Below the pieces are notes generated by a model, which saw only the letters and a program-made list of their open reading frames with translations, did no database searches and had not been told where the DNA came from. The translations under genes and the position numbers were made by a program. Of a DNA stretch of 64,000 nt, positions 34,095 to 43,106 are shown piece by piece. Within the stretch, counting starts at the first letter, position 1, and each line of letters begins with the position of its first letter. The stretch is from NCBI GenBank assembly GCA_020636075.1, contig JACJYO010000004.1, positions 558,001 through 622,000 on the forward strand, written 5' to 3'. Origin of the DNA: Lewinellaceae bacterium. GTDB lineage: Bacteria; Bacteroidota; Bacteroidia; Chitinophagales; Saprospiraceae.

Positions 34095-36230
34095 ATGAAA
34101 TGGAAACCGTCATTACTGTTCTTCTCCTTTTTGGGAATAGCAGGTATTGTGTTTTTCTTAAACCGTTTTACCCCGTTCCAACAAACCGACCCGAACCCGC
34201 AAAAAGAAGCAAAATTGGTGCATGCCATTTTGTTCGGACTAGATCGTTATCACTACCAACCCCGAACAATTGACGATGAATTCTCACAACAGGTGTATGA
34301 CCTCTATCTCGATAATATCGATGGTGGCAAGCGCTTTTTTACCCAGACGGATATAAACAAACTGCATGGCTATGCCAATCAGTTGGATGATCAGGCCCAA
34401 GCCGGGACTTTTGAGTTTTTCAACCTTTCCGTCGATCTGATGCAACAAGCCCTGGATAAAACCCAGGGTTGGTACCGCGAAGTATTAGCCAAACCGATCG
34501 ATTTTTCCAAAGAGGAAGTGTTCGAATCGGACGGTAAAAAACTGAACTGGGCCGCCAACGATAGCGAGTTGCGCAATCGTTGGGAAAAATGGATGAAATA
34601 CGAAGTGCTCACCCGGGTAAATGACGAAATGAACATGCAGGCAAAGCCTGAATTTGAAGGTGAGAAAAAATCATTCGCGGCACTCGAAGCAGAAATGCGG
34701 GAAAAAGTGGTGGATGTGTACGACCGTTGGTTCAAGCGCCTGCAGCGCGCCGACCGCAACCGCCGCTTGGAAGTGTACCTCAATTCCATAATTAATGTTT
34801 ACGACCCGCACTCGGGTTATTTTTCGCCGCAAGACAAGGCCGATTTTGACTTCAAAATGTCGGGCAAACTGGAAGGTATCGGCGCCCGGCTGCAAAGCGA
34901 TGGCGAAAAAACAACCGTTACCGAAATCGTACCCGGCGGACCGGCCTGGAAACAGGGCGAACTGGAACCCAAGGATGTGATCATGAAAGTGGCACAGGGC
35001 AACGACGAACCGCTTGATGTGATGGGTTGGGAAATTGACGATGTAGTTGCAAAGATCCGGGGTTCAAAAGGAACAGTGGTCAAATTGACGGTGCAAAAAA
35101 CAGATGCTTCCGTAAAAGTGATCAGCATCGTCCGCGATATCGTAATCACCGAAGAAGCACTGGCCAAATCGCTGATTCTAAGCACGGAAGATGCACCCGA
35201 CAAAGTAGGATATATCTACTTGCCGAAATTTTATGCCGATTTCACACCGCAGGGCGTAACCTCCTGCGCTGATGATGTTGCCAAGGAAATTGAAAAACTC
35301 AAGCGCGAGCAGGTGAAAGGGATCATCCTTGATTTGCGGAATAACGGCGGCGGTTCGCTGCGCGATGTGGTGCGCATGTCCGGCCTGTTTATCGAACAAG
35401 GGCCTATCGTACAGGTGAAAAGCCGCGACCGGCATCCCGACATCAATGCCGACTCCGACCCACGGGTCCAGTATTCCGGTCCTTTCGTGATTATGGTAAA
35501 TGGAGGCAGCGCATCCGCCTCTGAGATTATGGCTGCTGCAATGCAGGATTATGGCCGCGCGGTGATTGTTGGTGCAAATCCGCAAACGTATGGCAAAGCG
35601 ACGGTACAGCGCTTCTGGGATCTCGATATGGCAACCAACGACGAGTCGATCAAGCCCCTGGGTGAGATGAAAGTGACCATCCAGAAGTTTTATCGTGTAA
35701 CAGGAAAGTCGACACAATTGGATGGTGTGAAGCCCGATATTACCTTGCCGGATTCGTATAGCTATCTGGAATTTGGCGAGCGTGAAAATCCGTATCCGTT
35801 GGCAGCTTCAAATATTGCTCCCGTGCCGTTTAACCAGGATGCCTATCATATCGCAGATTTGAGCCAACTTAAGGCAAACAGCGAATCCCGGGTGGCGGCA
35901 AATGCTACCTTCAAGAAAATTGAAGAAAATGCCCAGCGCCTGAAACGCCAGCGCGATATGTCCCAGTTTCCGCTTCAACAGGAGGCATACAAGAAATGGG
36001 ATAAAAAACTGGAAGACGAAGCCAGTCAGTTCGACAAGATGCTACAACCGATTGATGCGTTCCAGGTAGGCAACCTGACCAGCGATATGCCGCATATTCA
36101 AAGCGACACCTCGCGCATTGCCCGCAACGACAGCTGGCTGAGTGAACGCAAAAAAGACGTACAGTTGTACGAAACACTCCGAATCATGCAGGATATGATC
36201 CGGATTGATGCACTGGCCATGAAGAAGTAA
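34095..36230 (+). CDS. Carboxy-terminal processing protease (Prc/Tsp, S41A)
   Basis: A 711-residue periplasmic S41A protease. It has an N-terminal signal anchor (about 5-22), an N-terminal helical domain (about 35-220), a PDZ domain (about 225-320), the S41 catalytic core with the serine in GSASASEIM and the Lys general base in QTYGKATVQ, and a C-terminal Tsp-type helical extension. Such enzymes degrade or trim periplasmic proteins from the C-terminus. The upstream frame opens at 34038, but the ATG at 34095 places the hydrophobic signal at the N-terminus and is preferred. A full-consensus promoter precedes it; a 154-bp inverted repeat begins immediately past its stop. Confidence 0.93.
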   Translation: MKWKPSLLFFSFLGIAGIVFFLNRFTPFQQTDPNPQKEAKLVHAILFGLDRYHYQPRTIDDEFSQQVYDLYLDNIDGGKRFFTQTDINKLHGYANQLDDQAQAGTFEFFNLSVDLMQQALDKTQGWYREVLAKPIDFSKEEVFESDGKKLNWAANDSELRNRWEKWMKYEVLTRVNDEMNMQAKPEFEGEKKSFAALEAEMREKVVDVYDRWFKRLQRADRNRRLEVYLNSIINVYDPHSGYFSPQDKADFDFKMSGKLEGIGARLQSDGEKTTVTEIVPGGPAWKQGELEPKDVIMKVAQGNDEPLDVMGWEIDDVVAKIRGSKGTVVKLTVQKTDASVKVISIVRDIVITEEALAKSLILSTEDAPDKVGYIYLPKFYADFTPQGVTSCADDVAKEIEKLKREQVKGIILDLRNNGGGSLRDVVRMSGLFIEQGPIVQVKSRDRHPDINADSDPRVQYSGPFVIMVNGGSASASEIMAAAMQDYGRAVIVGANPQTYGKATVQRFWDLDMATNDESIKPLGEMKVTIQKFYRVTGKSTQLDGVKPDITLPDSYSYLEFGERENPYPLAASNIAPVPFNQDAYHIADLSQLKANSESRVAANATFKKIEENAQRLKRQRDMSQFPLQQEAYKKWDKKLEDEASQFDKMLQPIDAFQVGNLTSDMPHIQSDTSRIARNDSWLSERKKDVQLYETLRIMQDMIRIDALAMKK

Positions 36231-36233
36231 ATT

Positions 36234-36387
36234 CGATTGCGGATTACGGAGTGCGGAGTGCGGAATGGTTCACCTTTTCGAAAAATGAAAATTGGGTTGC
36301 CATTAACAGATCTAGGAAAAAGCCCCCATTTTCAACTTATCGAAATAATGAACCATTCCGCACTCCGTAATCCGCACTCCGCAATCG
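36234..36387. repeat. 154-bp inverted-repeat element between convergent genes
   Basis: Bases 36234-36272 and 36349-36387 are 39-bp arms, largely complementary (outer CGATTGCGGATTACGGAGTG, inner GGAATGGTTCA). Within the arms the sub-units ACTCCG and AATCCG are in different order, as if tandem words had shuffled. The interior has a second pair of A/T-rich arms. The element starts 3 bp past the Prc stop and ends 1 bp before the stop of the TraB gene. Confidence 0.75.
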
Positions 36388-36388
36388 A

Positions 36389-37297
36389 CTATTCCGCTGC
36401 TTCCACCTGGTACCCTTCTTTTCGCAAGAGCGCAATGACCCCCCCGGGGCCGCCAAGGTGGCCCGCACCGACGGCAAACAGTGTCGGCTTTTCGAGCATC
36501 ATACGGCTCATGGTGGGAATCCAGTTGCGGTTGCGGTTGTCGAGCAATACATTTTGATATTGGTCCATACCGCTTTCACCTTCGCCCATCATCGCTTCCA
36601 TTCCGTTAATGTCTTTTTGGAGATACAGTTCGATCATTTGGTCGAATTCGGTATCGGCGCCTTCGGAATTTCGGAGTGTTTCCACTAGCATTTTTGCCTG
36701 CACTTCATAGGGGATGCTGTCAAAAATGCCCATTTGGTAGGCAGCGGTTTCCAGGCCGGCCGATTCCAGTTTGCGGTGCTTGACCTGTTTAAACAGTTCC
36801 ATTTCCACCGAAGTCATATTGGCATTACCCATGGAGCTGCCTTCTTCCGAGCCAAACATGGTGCTGAGGAATAGCGGCTTCATCCGTTCGAGCATGCCAA
36901 TGGCCATACCCTGCGATTCGAGTTTTTGTTTTACAAAACTGTAATCCGCTTCCGGGAGCAAATCGCGCAGGGTTTTGCCATTGCGCATGAAGGCTTTGGG
37001 CAACAGACTGAACTGCGAAACCAGATTGGTCATCTCCTTCATGTCAATTTCAAAAGTGACCCGGCGGCTTTCGGCCAATGCATCGTAAGTCGCTTCTGAA
37101 AGAGCAAATTTTTGCTTTGGGATGAGGTGGATGGTCCCCAGCAGGTACGACGGTTTTTTTAGCCCGTTGGCACTAATTTTCCAAAGCAGGGCTTTGTCGG
37201 TTGGTACAAGTTGGTCCGGGGTATAACTAATTTTTTGGGTCGAATGACAGCCAATCAGGCTGATGCCGATTAAAAGCCAAAAGGCCAATTTTTGCAT
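36389..37297 (-). CDS. TraB/GumN family lipoprotein
   Basis: A 302-residue protein with a lipoprotein signal ending in SLIGC (Cys17) when the ATG at 37297 is used; the longer frame to 37492 has no leader and is rejected. The TraB/GumN fold, related to Tiki proteases, is shown by SYLLGTIHL near residue 50, the Glu of VTFEIDM, and the C-terminal AVGAGHLGGPGGV. Tiki/TraB proteins are metal-dependent; the GTIH and GAGHLxG histidines are the proposed ligands. It is probably attached to the outer membrane or periplasmic face. Its function in bacteria is not settled. CAAAGTTA at 37324-37331 is a possible reversed -7 box. Confidence 0.88.
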   Translation of the reverse strand: MQKLAFWLLIGISLIGCHSTQKISYTPDQLVPTDKALLWKISANGLKKPSYLLGTIHLIPKQKFALSEATYDALAESRRVTFEIDMKEMTNLVSQFSLLPKAFMRNGKTLRDLLPEADYSFVKQKLESQGMAIGMLERMKPLFLSTMFGSEEGSSMGNANMTSVEMELFKQVKHRKLESAGLETAAYQMGIFDSIPYEVQAKMLVETLRNSEGADTEFDQMIELYLQKDINGMEAMMGEGESGMDQYQNVLLDNRNRNWIPTMSRMMLEKPTLFAVGAGHLGGPGGVIALLRKEGYQVEAAE

Positions 37298-37621
37298 AGC
37301 GTTATTTTTTAAGTGGGTATAACCAAAGTTACGAAAAATGGTTGTTGCCGGAGTTTCCGGTCCGCTATTGGTACCGACTGGTTCGGGCGGGTTGCCTGCG
37401 ACCAAATTTGGGTCGACAGCCAACAGCCAGAACCACAACTGCCTGCCGTTTTGTCTGAATATTTTGGTAAAAATCTGCCAAAAACACCGCAAAAACGCAA
37501 TGGCAAGTATTTTGACCTGATACTTGCCCGGTCGATTTGAAAAATTTGCTGCCAGTATGACACAAAGATTCTTTTGACCGTTGATATATCAGGAAAAAAA
37601 GCAAAGTTTGCACCATTACAT

Positions 37622-37700
37622 GGTTTCTGGTTTCTGGTTAGAAGGTTTCTGGCTAACATAGATCCCGAATCGGAAACCTTCTAACCAGAAACCAGAAACC
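37622..37700. repeat. Dispersed hairpin element, copy 2, in the lon leader
   Basis: Bases 37622-37649 are perfectly complementary to 37673-37700 (28-bp stem, 23-base loop); the arm reads GGTTTCTGGTTTCTGGTTAG onwards and matches the arm family of 33107-33178. It ends 16 bp before the lon ATG, leaving only GATAGAGAAAAAT for ribosome binding. Confidence 0.85.
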
Positions 37701-37716
37701 TTCGATAGAGAAAAAT

Positions 37717-40194
37717 ATGTTTGAAAATTGGTTAATGCCAGTCCAATCCGACGATGAACCGGATTTTGTGCCGCTCTTTTCACTGGAAGAAGATGAAGAA
37801 GCGAAGCAGGGGGAAGTGTTTCCGGACACCCTCCCTATTTTGCCGTTGAAAAATACTGTATTGTTTCCGGGAATTGTCACGCCGATCACGGTAGGACGCG
37901 ACAAAAGTATCCGTGCAGTGCAAAAAGCATACGAAGACAACCGCCTGATCGGTGTTTTATCGCAAAGAGATGTGAAGATTGAGAGCCCGTCGGCCCGCGA
38001 TCTGTATTCGATCGGAACTATTGCCCGTGTGTTGAAATTACTGAAAATGCCTGACGGGTCTACCACGGCTATTTTGCAAGGCCGGAAGCGCTTTCATCTG
38101 GAAGATATGCTGAGTGAGGAGCCGTATATGTTGGGGCAGATCAGCACGGTCGAGTACACGCTGCCGAAGAACAAACTGGAATTCCGCGCACTGATCAGCA
38201 GCATCCGGGATGCCGCCAAGCACATCATTGAACTTTCGCCGCAAATCCCGTCGGAAGCCGTGGTGATGCTGAAAAATATCACCAACGACAATTTCCTGCT
38301 CAATTTCATTGCTTCCAATCTCAATATTAAAATTGAAGAAAAGCAGGCCATTCTCGAGATCAGCCACCTGAAGGAAAAATCCAATCGCATCCTCTCCCAC
38401 ATGGATGCCGAGTTGCAGTTGCTCGAACTGAAAGACCAGATCGAGGCCAAGGTGCGCAACGATATTGAGAAACAACAACGCGACTATTTCCTCAGCCAGC
38501 AGCTGAAAACCATCCAGGAAGAACTCGGGCAAAACCCACAGGAAGACGAGATCAATGCACTCGTCGAACGGGCCACAAAGAAAAAATGGCCAAAGAACGT
38601 GTTGGAAACGTTCCAGCGCGAGGTGAACAAACTGCGCCGGGTAAATCCGCAAATTGCAGAATACGCCATCGGGCTCACCTACCTGGAAACCTTGCTGGAT
38701 TTGCCCTGGCTGGAGTTTACCAAAGACAACTTCGACCTCAAACGGGTCAAGCAAGTGCTCGACAGAGACCACTATGGCCTCACCAAGGTTAAGGAACGTA
38801 TTCTGGAGCACCTGGCTGTACTCAAACTGAAGGGCGACATGAAAGCCCCGATTCTGTGCCTCGTTGGCCCGCCGGGTGTAGGTAAAACTTCTCTGGGCCA
38901 AAGTATCGGCAAAGCGCTCAAACGCAAATACGTCCGCATGAGCCTCGGCGGCCTCCATGATGAAGCCGAGATCCGCGGACACCGCAAAACGTATATCGGC
39001 GCCATGCCCGGCCGCATTATCCAGTCGCTCAAAAAAGCCAAAACCGGCAACCCGGTGTTTATCCTTGACGAAATTGACAAGGTGGGCAAAGACTTCCGCG
39101 GCGACCCATCCTCGGCCTTGCTTGAGGTACTCGACCCGGAACAAAACACCACGTTTTACGACAACTACCTCGAACTGGAGTACGACTTGTCGAAAGTGTT
39201 GTTTATCGCTACGGCCAACTCGCTGTCGACCATTCAGCCTGCGCTGCTTGACCGGATGGAAATTATTGAAATTTCTGGCTATTCCAGGGAAGAAAAGGTT
39301 GAGATTGCAAAGCGCCACCTAATCCCGGAGCAACGCAAGGAACACGGCTTGAAGCCCAATCAGGTAAAGATCGGCGCCAAGTCGCTAGCCGACATTATCA
39401 AGCACTACACGGCCGAAAGTGGCGTACGCAACCTGAACCGCGAAATCGGCTCAGTGATGCGCAATATTGCCAAAAAAGTGGCCATGGAAGAACCCTATGA
39501 AGTGGTGGTCAAGCCCGAGCACCTGCATGACATCCTCGGCCCAACCAAATTTGATTCCGAAGTGTACACTACACAGCAGGCGCCCGGCGTAGCCATTGGC
39601 CTGGCCTGGACTTCCGTGGGCGGCGAAATCCTGTTTATCGAGTCCAGTCTGAACAAAGGCAGCGGCCGGCTCCAACTCACGGGCAACCTAGGTGATGTGA
39701 TGAAAGAAAGTGCCAGTACGGCGCTCAGTTACATCAAAGCGCACGCCTCGGAGTTGGATATAGACCCCGAGCGTTTTGACAAAACGGATATTCACATTCA
39801 CGTACCGGAAGGCGCCATACCGAAAGACGGGCCGTCGGCAGGCGTAACCATGCTCACGGCCATTGCGTCGGTGTTTACGCAAAAGCCGGTCAAGTCCTTC
39901 CTGGCCATGACCGGCGAGATCACGCTTCGGGGAAAGGTATTGCCGGTAGGTGGGATCAAGGAAAAAATTCTGGCTGCCAAACGTGCCGGTCTCCGCGAAG
40001 TGCTGCTTTGCAAGGAGAACGAAAAGCACGTTCTGGAAATCGAAGCAGAATATATCAAAGGATTGAAATTCCACTATGTGGACCGGATGAGCGATGTTTT
40101 ATCGGTTGCATTGGGGATTACACCTGTGCATAAAAACGGCTCGAATGGTGTGGCCAAAGGCAAGAAGAAGAAAAGCGTGGCTGTGGGGAAATAG
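37717..40194 (+). CDS. lon: ATP-dependent protease Lon
   Basis: Lon (LonA type), 825 residues, is the cytosolic hexameric AAA+ protease for misfolded and regulatory proteins. Domains seen: N-terminal substrate-binding LAN domain (about 40-245, beginning LPILPLKNTVLFPG), helical region, AAA+ module with Walker A GPPGVGKTS and Walker B VFILDEID, and the protease domain with the Ser-Lys dyad, Ser707 in DGPSAG and Lys750 in GIKEK, 43 residues apart as in E. coli. A short acidic extension (about 1-35) and a Lys-rich C-terminal tail frame it. The leader contains a 28-bp perfect hairpin that would end 16 bases before the ATG, so translation may be structure-sensitive. A weak promoter, GTTG then AAAGTTTG at 37603-37610, would start transcription just before that hairpin. 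Confidence 0.97.
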   Translation: MFENWLMPVQSDDEPDFVPLFSLEEDEEAKQGEVFPDTLPILPLKNTVLFPGIVTPITVGRDKSIRAVQKAYEDNRLIGVLSQRDVKIESPSARDLYSIGTIARVLKLLKMPDGSTTAILQGRKRFHLEDMLSEEPYMLGQISTVEYTLPKNKLEFRALISSIRDAAKHIIELSPQIPSEAVVMLKNITNDNFLLNFIASNLNIKIEEKQAILEISHLKEKSNRILSHMDAELQLLELKDQIEAKVRNDIEKQQRDYFLSQQLKTIQEELGQNPQEDEINALVERATKKKWPKNVLETFQREVNKLRRVNPQIAEYAIGLTYLETLLDLPWLEFTKDNFDLKRVKQVLDRDHYGLTKVKERILEHLAVLKLKGDMKAPILCLVGPPGVGKTSLGQSIGKALKRKYVRMSLGGLHDEAEIRGHRKTYIGAMPGRIIQSLKKAKTGNPVFILDEIDKVGKDFRGDPSSALLEVLDPEQNTTFYDNYLELEYDLSKVLFIATANSLSTIQPALLDRMEIIEISGYSREEKVEIAKRHLIPEQRKEHGLKPNQVKIGAKSLADIIKHYTAESGVRNLNREIGSVMRNIAKKVAMEEPYEVVVKPEHLHDILGPTKFDSEVYTTQQAPGVAIGLAWTSVGGEILFIESSLNKGSGRLQLTGNLGDVMKESASTALSYIKAHASELDIDPERFDKTDIHIHVPEGAIPKDGPSAGVTMLTAIASVFTQKPVKSFLAMTGEITLRGKVLPVGGIKEKILAAKRAGLREVLLCKENEKHVLEIEAEYIKGLKFHYVDRMSDVLSVALGITPVHKNGSNGVAKGKKKKSVAVGK

Positions 40195-40289
40195 CCGGTG
40201 GAATTTTGCGTCGTCCACCATACTTCTGGACATTCTGAAACATATGTCATGCGAATCTTGGGCAAAATGTATTCGGTTGGCCTCCACGC

Positions 40290-40433
40290 AAGCCCGTAGG
40301 GCTGTCATTTTAGTAGAAATTAATAACCGTAGAAATAATAGCGCCGTAGGTGCGGCATTATAATGGCACACCTACGGCGTTTGGAAAACTGTGAGGCAAC
40401 CATTTTCTACAATAATGTCAGCCCTACGGGCTT
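40290..40433. repeat. 144-bp nested inverted repeat after lon
   Basis: AAGCCCGTAGGGCTG (40290-40304) and CAGCCCTACGGGCTT (40419-40433) are complementary ends; the pairing continues inward to GTAGAAA/TTTCTAC. A central pair CGCCGTAGGTG (40342-40352) and CACCTACGGCG (40369-40379) forms a second perfect hairpin. The last base is the first base of the stop codon of the SulP gene, so the element sits exactly between the convergent gene ends. Confidence 0.75.
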
Positions 40434-42151
40434 TATTCGGGATGACTCATGTTTTTATCGCTTGTTATCGCGGCTGCATACCGGAGTGCGGCGCCGACAT
40501 TGGCAAACACATTTTTTTTGCCAACTAAAAAAAGAAGGCGCGCGTCGCGTAACTCTTCCTGAAGTTCGGAACTGACACCCGACAGCAATACTTTTACCTG
40601 CCGGGCCTGCATGTTTTTAATGAATTCCCGCAAATTGTGGATACCCGTCTCGTCGATCGTCGGCACAAAGCGCATGCGCAGCACGATGACCTTGGGAGGC
40701 TTGCTTACACGCCGCATCGTTTCTTTGAATTTATGGGCTACGCCGAAAAACAAAGGGCCGTTGATCTCAAAAACCTGTACGCCGGGAGGAATGGGGTAGC
40801 GCTCCAAACTTTCCGGGTCTTTTATGTCATTTCGCTCGGTTACCTGTTCTTCCACCGGCCTTATGTCGCCAATGGCGGCCATGCGGCGGATAAATAAAAA
40901 TGCAGCGAGGACCATCCCAATTTCAATGGCCACCGTCAGGTCAAACAAAACCGTCAGGAAAAAGGTAGTGAGCATGACCACCACGTCGGAGCGTTGGCCG
41001 CGCAAGATGGCTTTGAAGGTGCGCCACTCGCTCATGTTGTATGCCACATATACCAGGATACCGGCCAGCACACTCAGCGGGATCAGCTTGGCCCAGGAGC
41101 CGGCAAACACCATAACGGCCAACAATACCAGCGCGTGCGCCATGCCGGCAATTGGGGTGCGGCCGCCGTTTTTGATGTTGGCTGCCGTGCGGGCAATGGC
41201 GCCGGTAGCCGGGATGCCGCCAAACAGCGCTGAGGCCATATTTCCGGCGCCCTGGGCCACCAATTCGGTGTTGGAGCGATGGTTGCCACCGATGACCGAA
41301 TCGGCCACCACAGCGCTCAGCAGACTTTCAATGGCGCCCAGCATGGCTATGGCAAAAGCCGGCCGGATCAATTCGCGCAACATGCTCCAGTTGACTTCCG
41401 GTATCGTTGGTTTGGGTAATGCAGTTGAAATGGATCCAAAGCGGGTTTCAATAGTGTCTACCGGCAACTGGAATACCTGTACAACCGTGGTGAGCAAAAG
41501 AATAGCCAGCAGCGCTCCTGGGACCTTCGTCGTAATTTTGGGCATCACAAAAGCCAAAACCAACGTAACTGCGCCAATTCCGATTGCCCACAGGTTTGCC
41601 TGGTGGAATGCCTGGCCATAAACCAGCCATTTGTCCAAAAAATCTGCGGGCACCTTTTCGATGGATAAGCCAAGCAAATCATTTATTTGGGAAGAAAAAA
41701 TGATTACCGCGATACCTGTTGTAAATCCGACGATCAGGGAATGCGGAATAAATTTGATCACACTCCCCAAACGGGCAACACCCATGATGGTCAGAAGCAT
41801 GCCTGCCAGGAAGGTGGCGACAATGAGCCCGTCGATACCATATTGCTGCACAATTCCGTAAACAATTGGGATAAAAGCGCCGGTGGGGCCGCCAATTTGC
41901 ACGCGGCTGCCACTTAGTACGGATATTGAAAATCCGGCGACTACGGCAGTGATGAGGCCTTTGTCTGGCGTCACGCCGCTTGCAATGGCAAAGGCAATAG
42001 CCAATGGCAGGGCTATGATCCCGACAACCAGGCCGGCAATCAGGTCGCGGCGGAGTTGTTTTTTGGGAATACCTTCCTTGAGCAGGGAAAATAATTTGGG
42101 GCGCAGCGCTTCTTGCTGCAACTGGATAAAAAACTTTAGCCTGTCCGTCAT
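40433..42151 (-). CDS. SulP family anion permease with STAS domain
   Basis: A 572-residue SLC26/SulP transporter. The membrane part (about 25-430) carries the N-terminal LRRDLIAGLVVGIIALPLAIA signature split across helix 1, GPTGAF and the VADSVIGGNHRSNTELVAQG region of helix 8. The C-terminal STAS domain (about 445-560) starts near PGVQVFEINGPLFFG and has VIVLRMRFVPTIDETG, the nucleotide/phospho-site loop with Thr rather than Ser next to Asp. SulP proteins move sulfate, bicarbonate, nitrate or dicarboxylates; substrate cannot be assigned, and no carbonic anhydrase is adjacent. It is transcribed alone, divergent from the DUF92 gene. Confidence 0.93.
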   Translation of the reverse strand: MTDRLKFFIQLQQEALRPKLFSLLKEGIPKKQLRRDLIAGLVVGIIALPLAIAFAIASGVTPDKGLITAVVAGFSISVLSGSRVQIGGPTGAFIPIVYGIVQQYGIDGLIVATFLAGMLLTIMGVARLGSVIKFIPHSLIVGFTTGIAVIIFSSQINDLLGLSIEKVPADFLDKWLVYGQAFHQANLWAIGIGAVTLVLAFVMPKITTKVPGALLAILLLTTVVQVFQLPVDTIETRFGSISTALPKPTIPEVNWSMLRELIRPAFAIAMLGAIESLLSAVVADSVIGGNHRSNTELVAQGAGNMASALFGGIPATGAIARTAANIKNGGRTPIAGMAHALVLLAVMVFAGSWAKLIPLSVLAGILVYVAYNMSEWRTFKAILRGQRSDVVVMLTTFFLTVLFDLTVAIEIGMVLAAFLFIRRMAAIGDIRPVEEQVTERNDIKDPESLERYPIPPGVQVFEINGPLFFGVAHKFKETMRRVSKPPKVIVLRMRFVPTIDETGIHNLREFIKNMQARQVKVLLSGVSSELQEELRDARLLFLVGKKNVFANVGAALRYAAAITSDKNMSHPE

Positions 42152-42243
42152 TTTAGCTGGTAAAATCAGGGCTTAAACGCTGTATTTGCCTGTAGGTTTT
42201 GGTTTCTTGTGTTTATTTTAAAACACTTTTTTACGCACCCAAT

Positions 42244-43038
42244 ATGAACGTTTCCCTGCCTGTTTTATCTCCGGAAATTGCCTTTGCCGCGGTTGTTTTT
42301 GCTGCCGTTTTTGTTGGGTACACCGTGCGAAAAAATGTGCTCACTGCCAATGGCGCCCTGGCCGCTGCTTTTGTTGGGCTTTGGGTGCTTTTTTGGGCTG
42401 GTGTGGCCTGGTTGGTTCCGCTTTTTTTCTTTTTTATCAGCAGCATATTGCTTGGAAAACTAAATAAAAGCCGTTTGGCGGCCTCCGACAGCAAACAAGG
42501 CAAACCGCGCGATGCCTGGCAGGTATGGTGCAATGGCGGGGTGTATGCTGCCTTGGCAACGTTTGCATCGGGCGCCTTTTCCGATGCTGCGCATACCTTG
42601 ATGGCCCTTTCGATTGCAGGCAGCACTGCCGATACCTGGTCTTCGGAGACCGGGCAGTTTTTTCGGCAAAAAACAATTGACATATTGCGTTGGAAACCGG
42701 TGCCGGTTGGGCTTTCGGGTGGAATCAGCTGGGCAGGTACGGTGGGCGGGTTGTTGGGCGCAGCGGCTATGGCGGTTATTGGAAACGGACTGACCGGTAC
42801 TATTTCTGACCCAAAATCGATGCTTCTGGTGTCTGTTGGTGGTTTCGCAGGCATGTTGCTCGACAGTCTGCTTGGCGCCGGTTTGCAGGCGCGCTACCGG
42901 CACGCCGACAGTGGTGCGCTAAGTGATACCGGCGGCGCCGATTTTGTTTTGGTTGGCGGATATTCCTGGATGAGCAATGATGCCGTCAATTTCTGGAGCA
43001 ATGTTTTGTTGGTGTTTTCCGGCTATTGGATTTTATAA
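42244..43038 (+). CDS. DUF92/VTE6-like membrane protein
   Basis: A 264-residue polytopic membrane protein of the DUF92 family. The conserved signatures are visible: a GKLNKSR-type motif, WCNGGVYA, the AGSTADTWSSETG block (about 140-153), the PVGLSGGISWAGTVGGLLGA block and the C-terminal NDAVNF. The family includes plant VTE6, a phytyl-phosphate kinase, and related prenyl-phosphate kinases; archaeal and bacterial members are mostly uncharacterised, so polyprenyl-phosphate chemistry is an inference from the family only. The ATG at 42244 is preferred over the 42199 frame start, which has no leader. It ends just before a terminator hairpin shared with the convergent gene. Confidence 0.85.
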   Translation: MNVSLPVLSPEIAFAAVVFAAVFVGYTVRKNVLTANGALAAAFVGLWVLFWAGVAWLVPLFFFFISSILLGKLNKSRLAASDSKQGKPRDAWQVWCNGGVYAALATFASGAFSDAAHTLMALSIAGSTADTWSSETGQFFRQKTIDILRWKPVPVGLSGGISWAGTVGGLLGAAAMAVIGNGLTGTISDPKSMLLVSVGGFAGMLLDSLLGAGLQARYRHADSGALSDTGGADFVLVGGYSWMSNDAVNFWSNVLLVFSGYWIL

Positions 43039-43051
43039 TTATAAAACACCG

Positions 43052-43083
43052 AAGCGCCACGTGGCATAAGCAACGTGGCGCTT
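43052..43083. terminator. Hairpin between convergent genes
   Basis: AAGCGCCACGT (43052-43062) pairs perfectly with ACGTGGCGCTT (43073-43083) around a 10-base loop, between the DUF92 stop and the stop of the 43107-43574 gene. T-runs are weak, so termination efficiency is uncertain. Confidence 0.55.
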
Positions 43084-43106
43084 TGGCTGGTTTTGAGGGA
43101 AAAGTG

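Noticed and set aside
38038..39318. 426-codon minus-strand frame inside lon
   Set aside because: Antisense to a clear Lon protease; no domain of its own.
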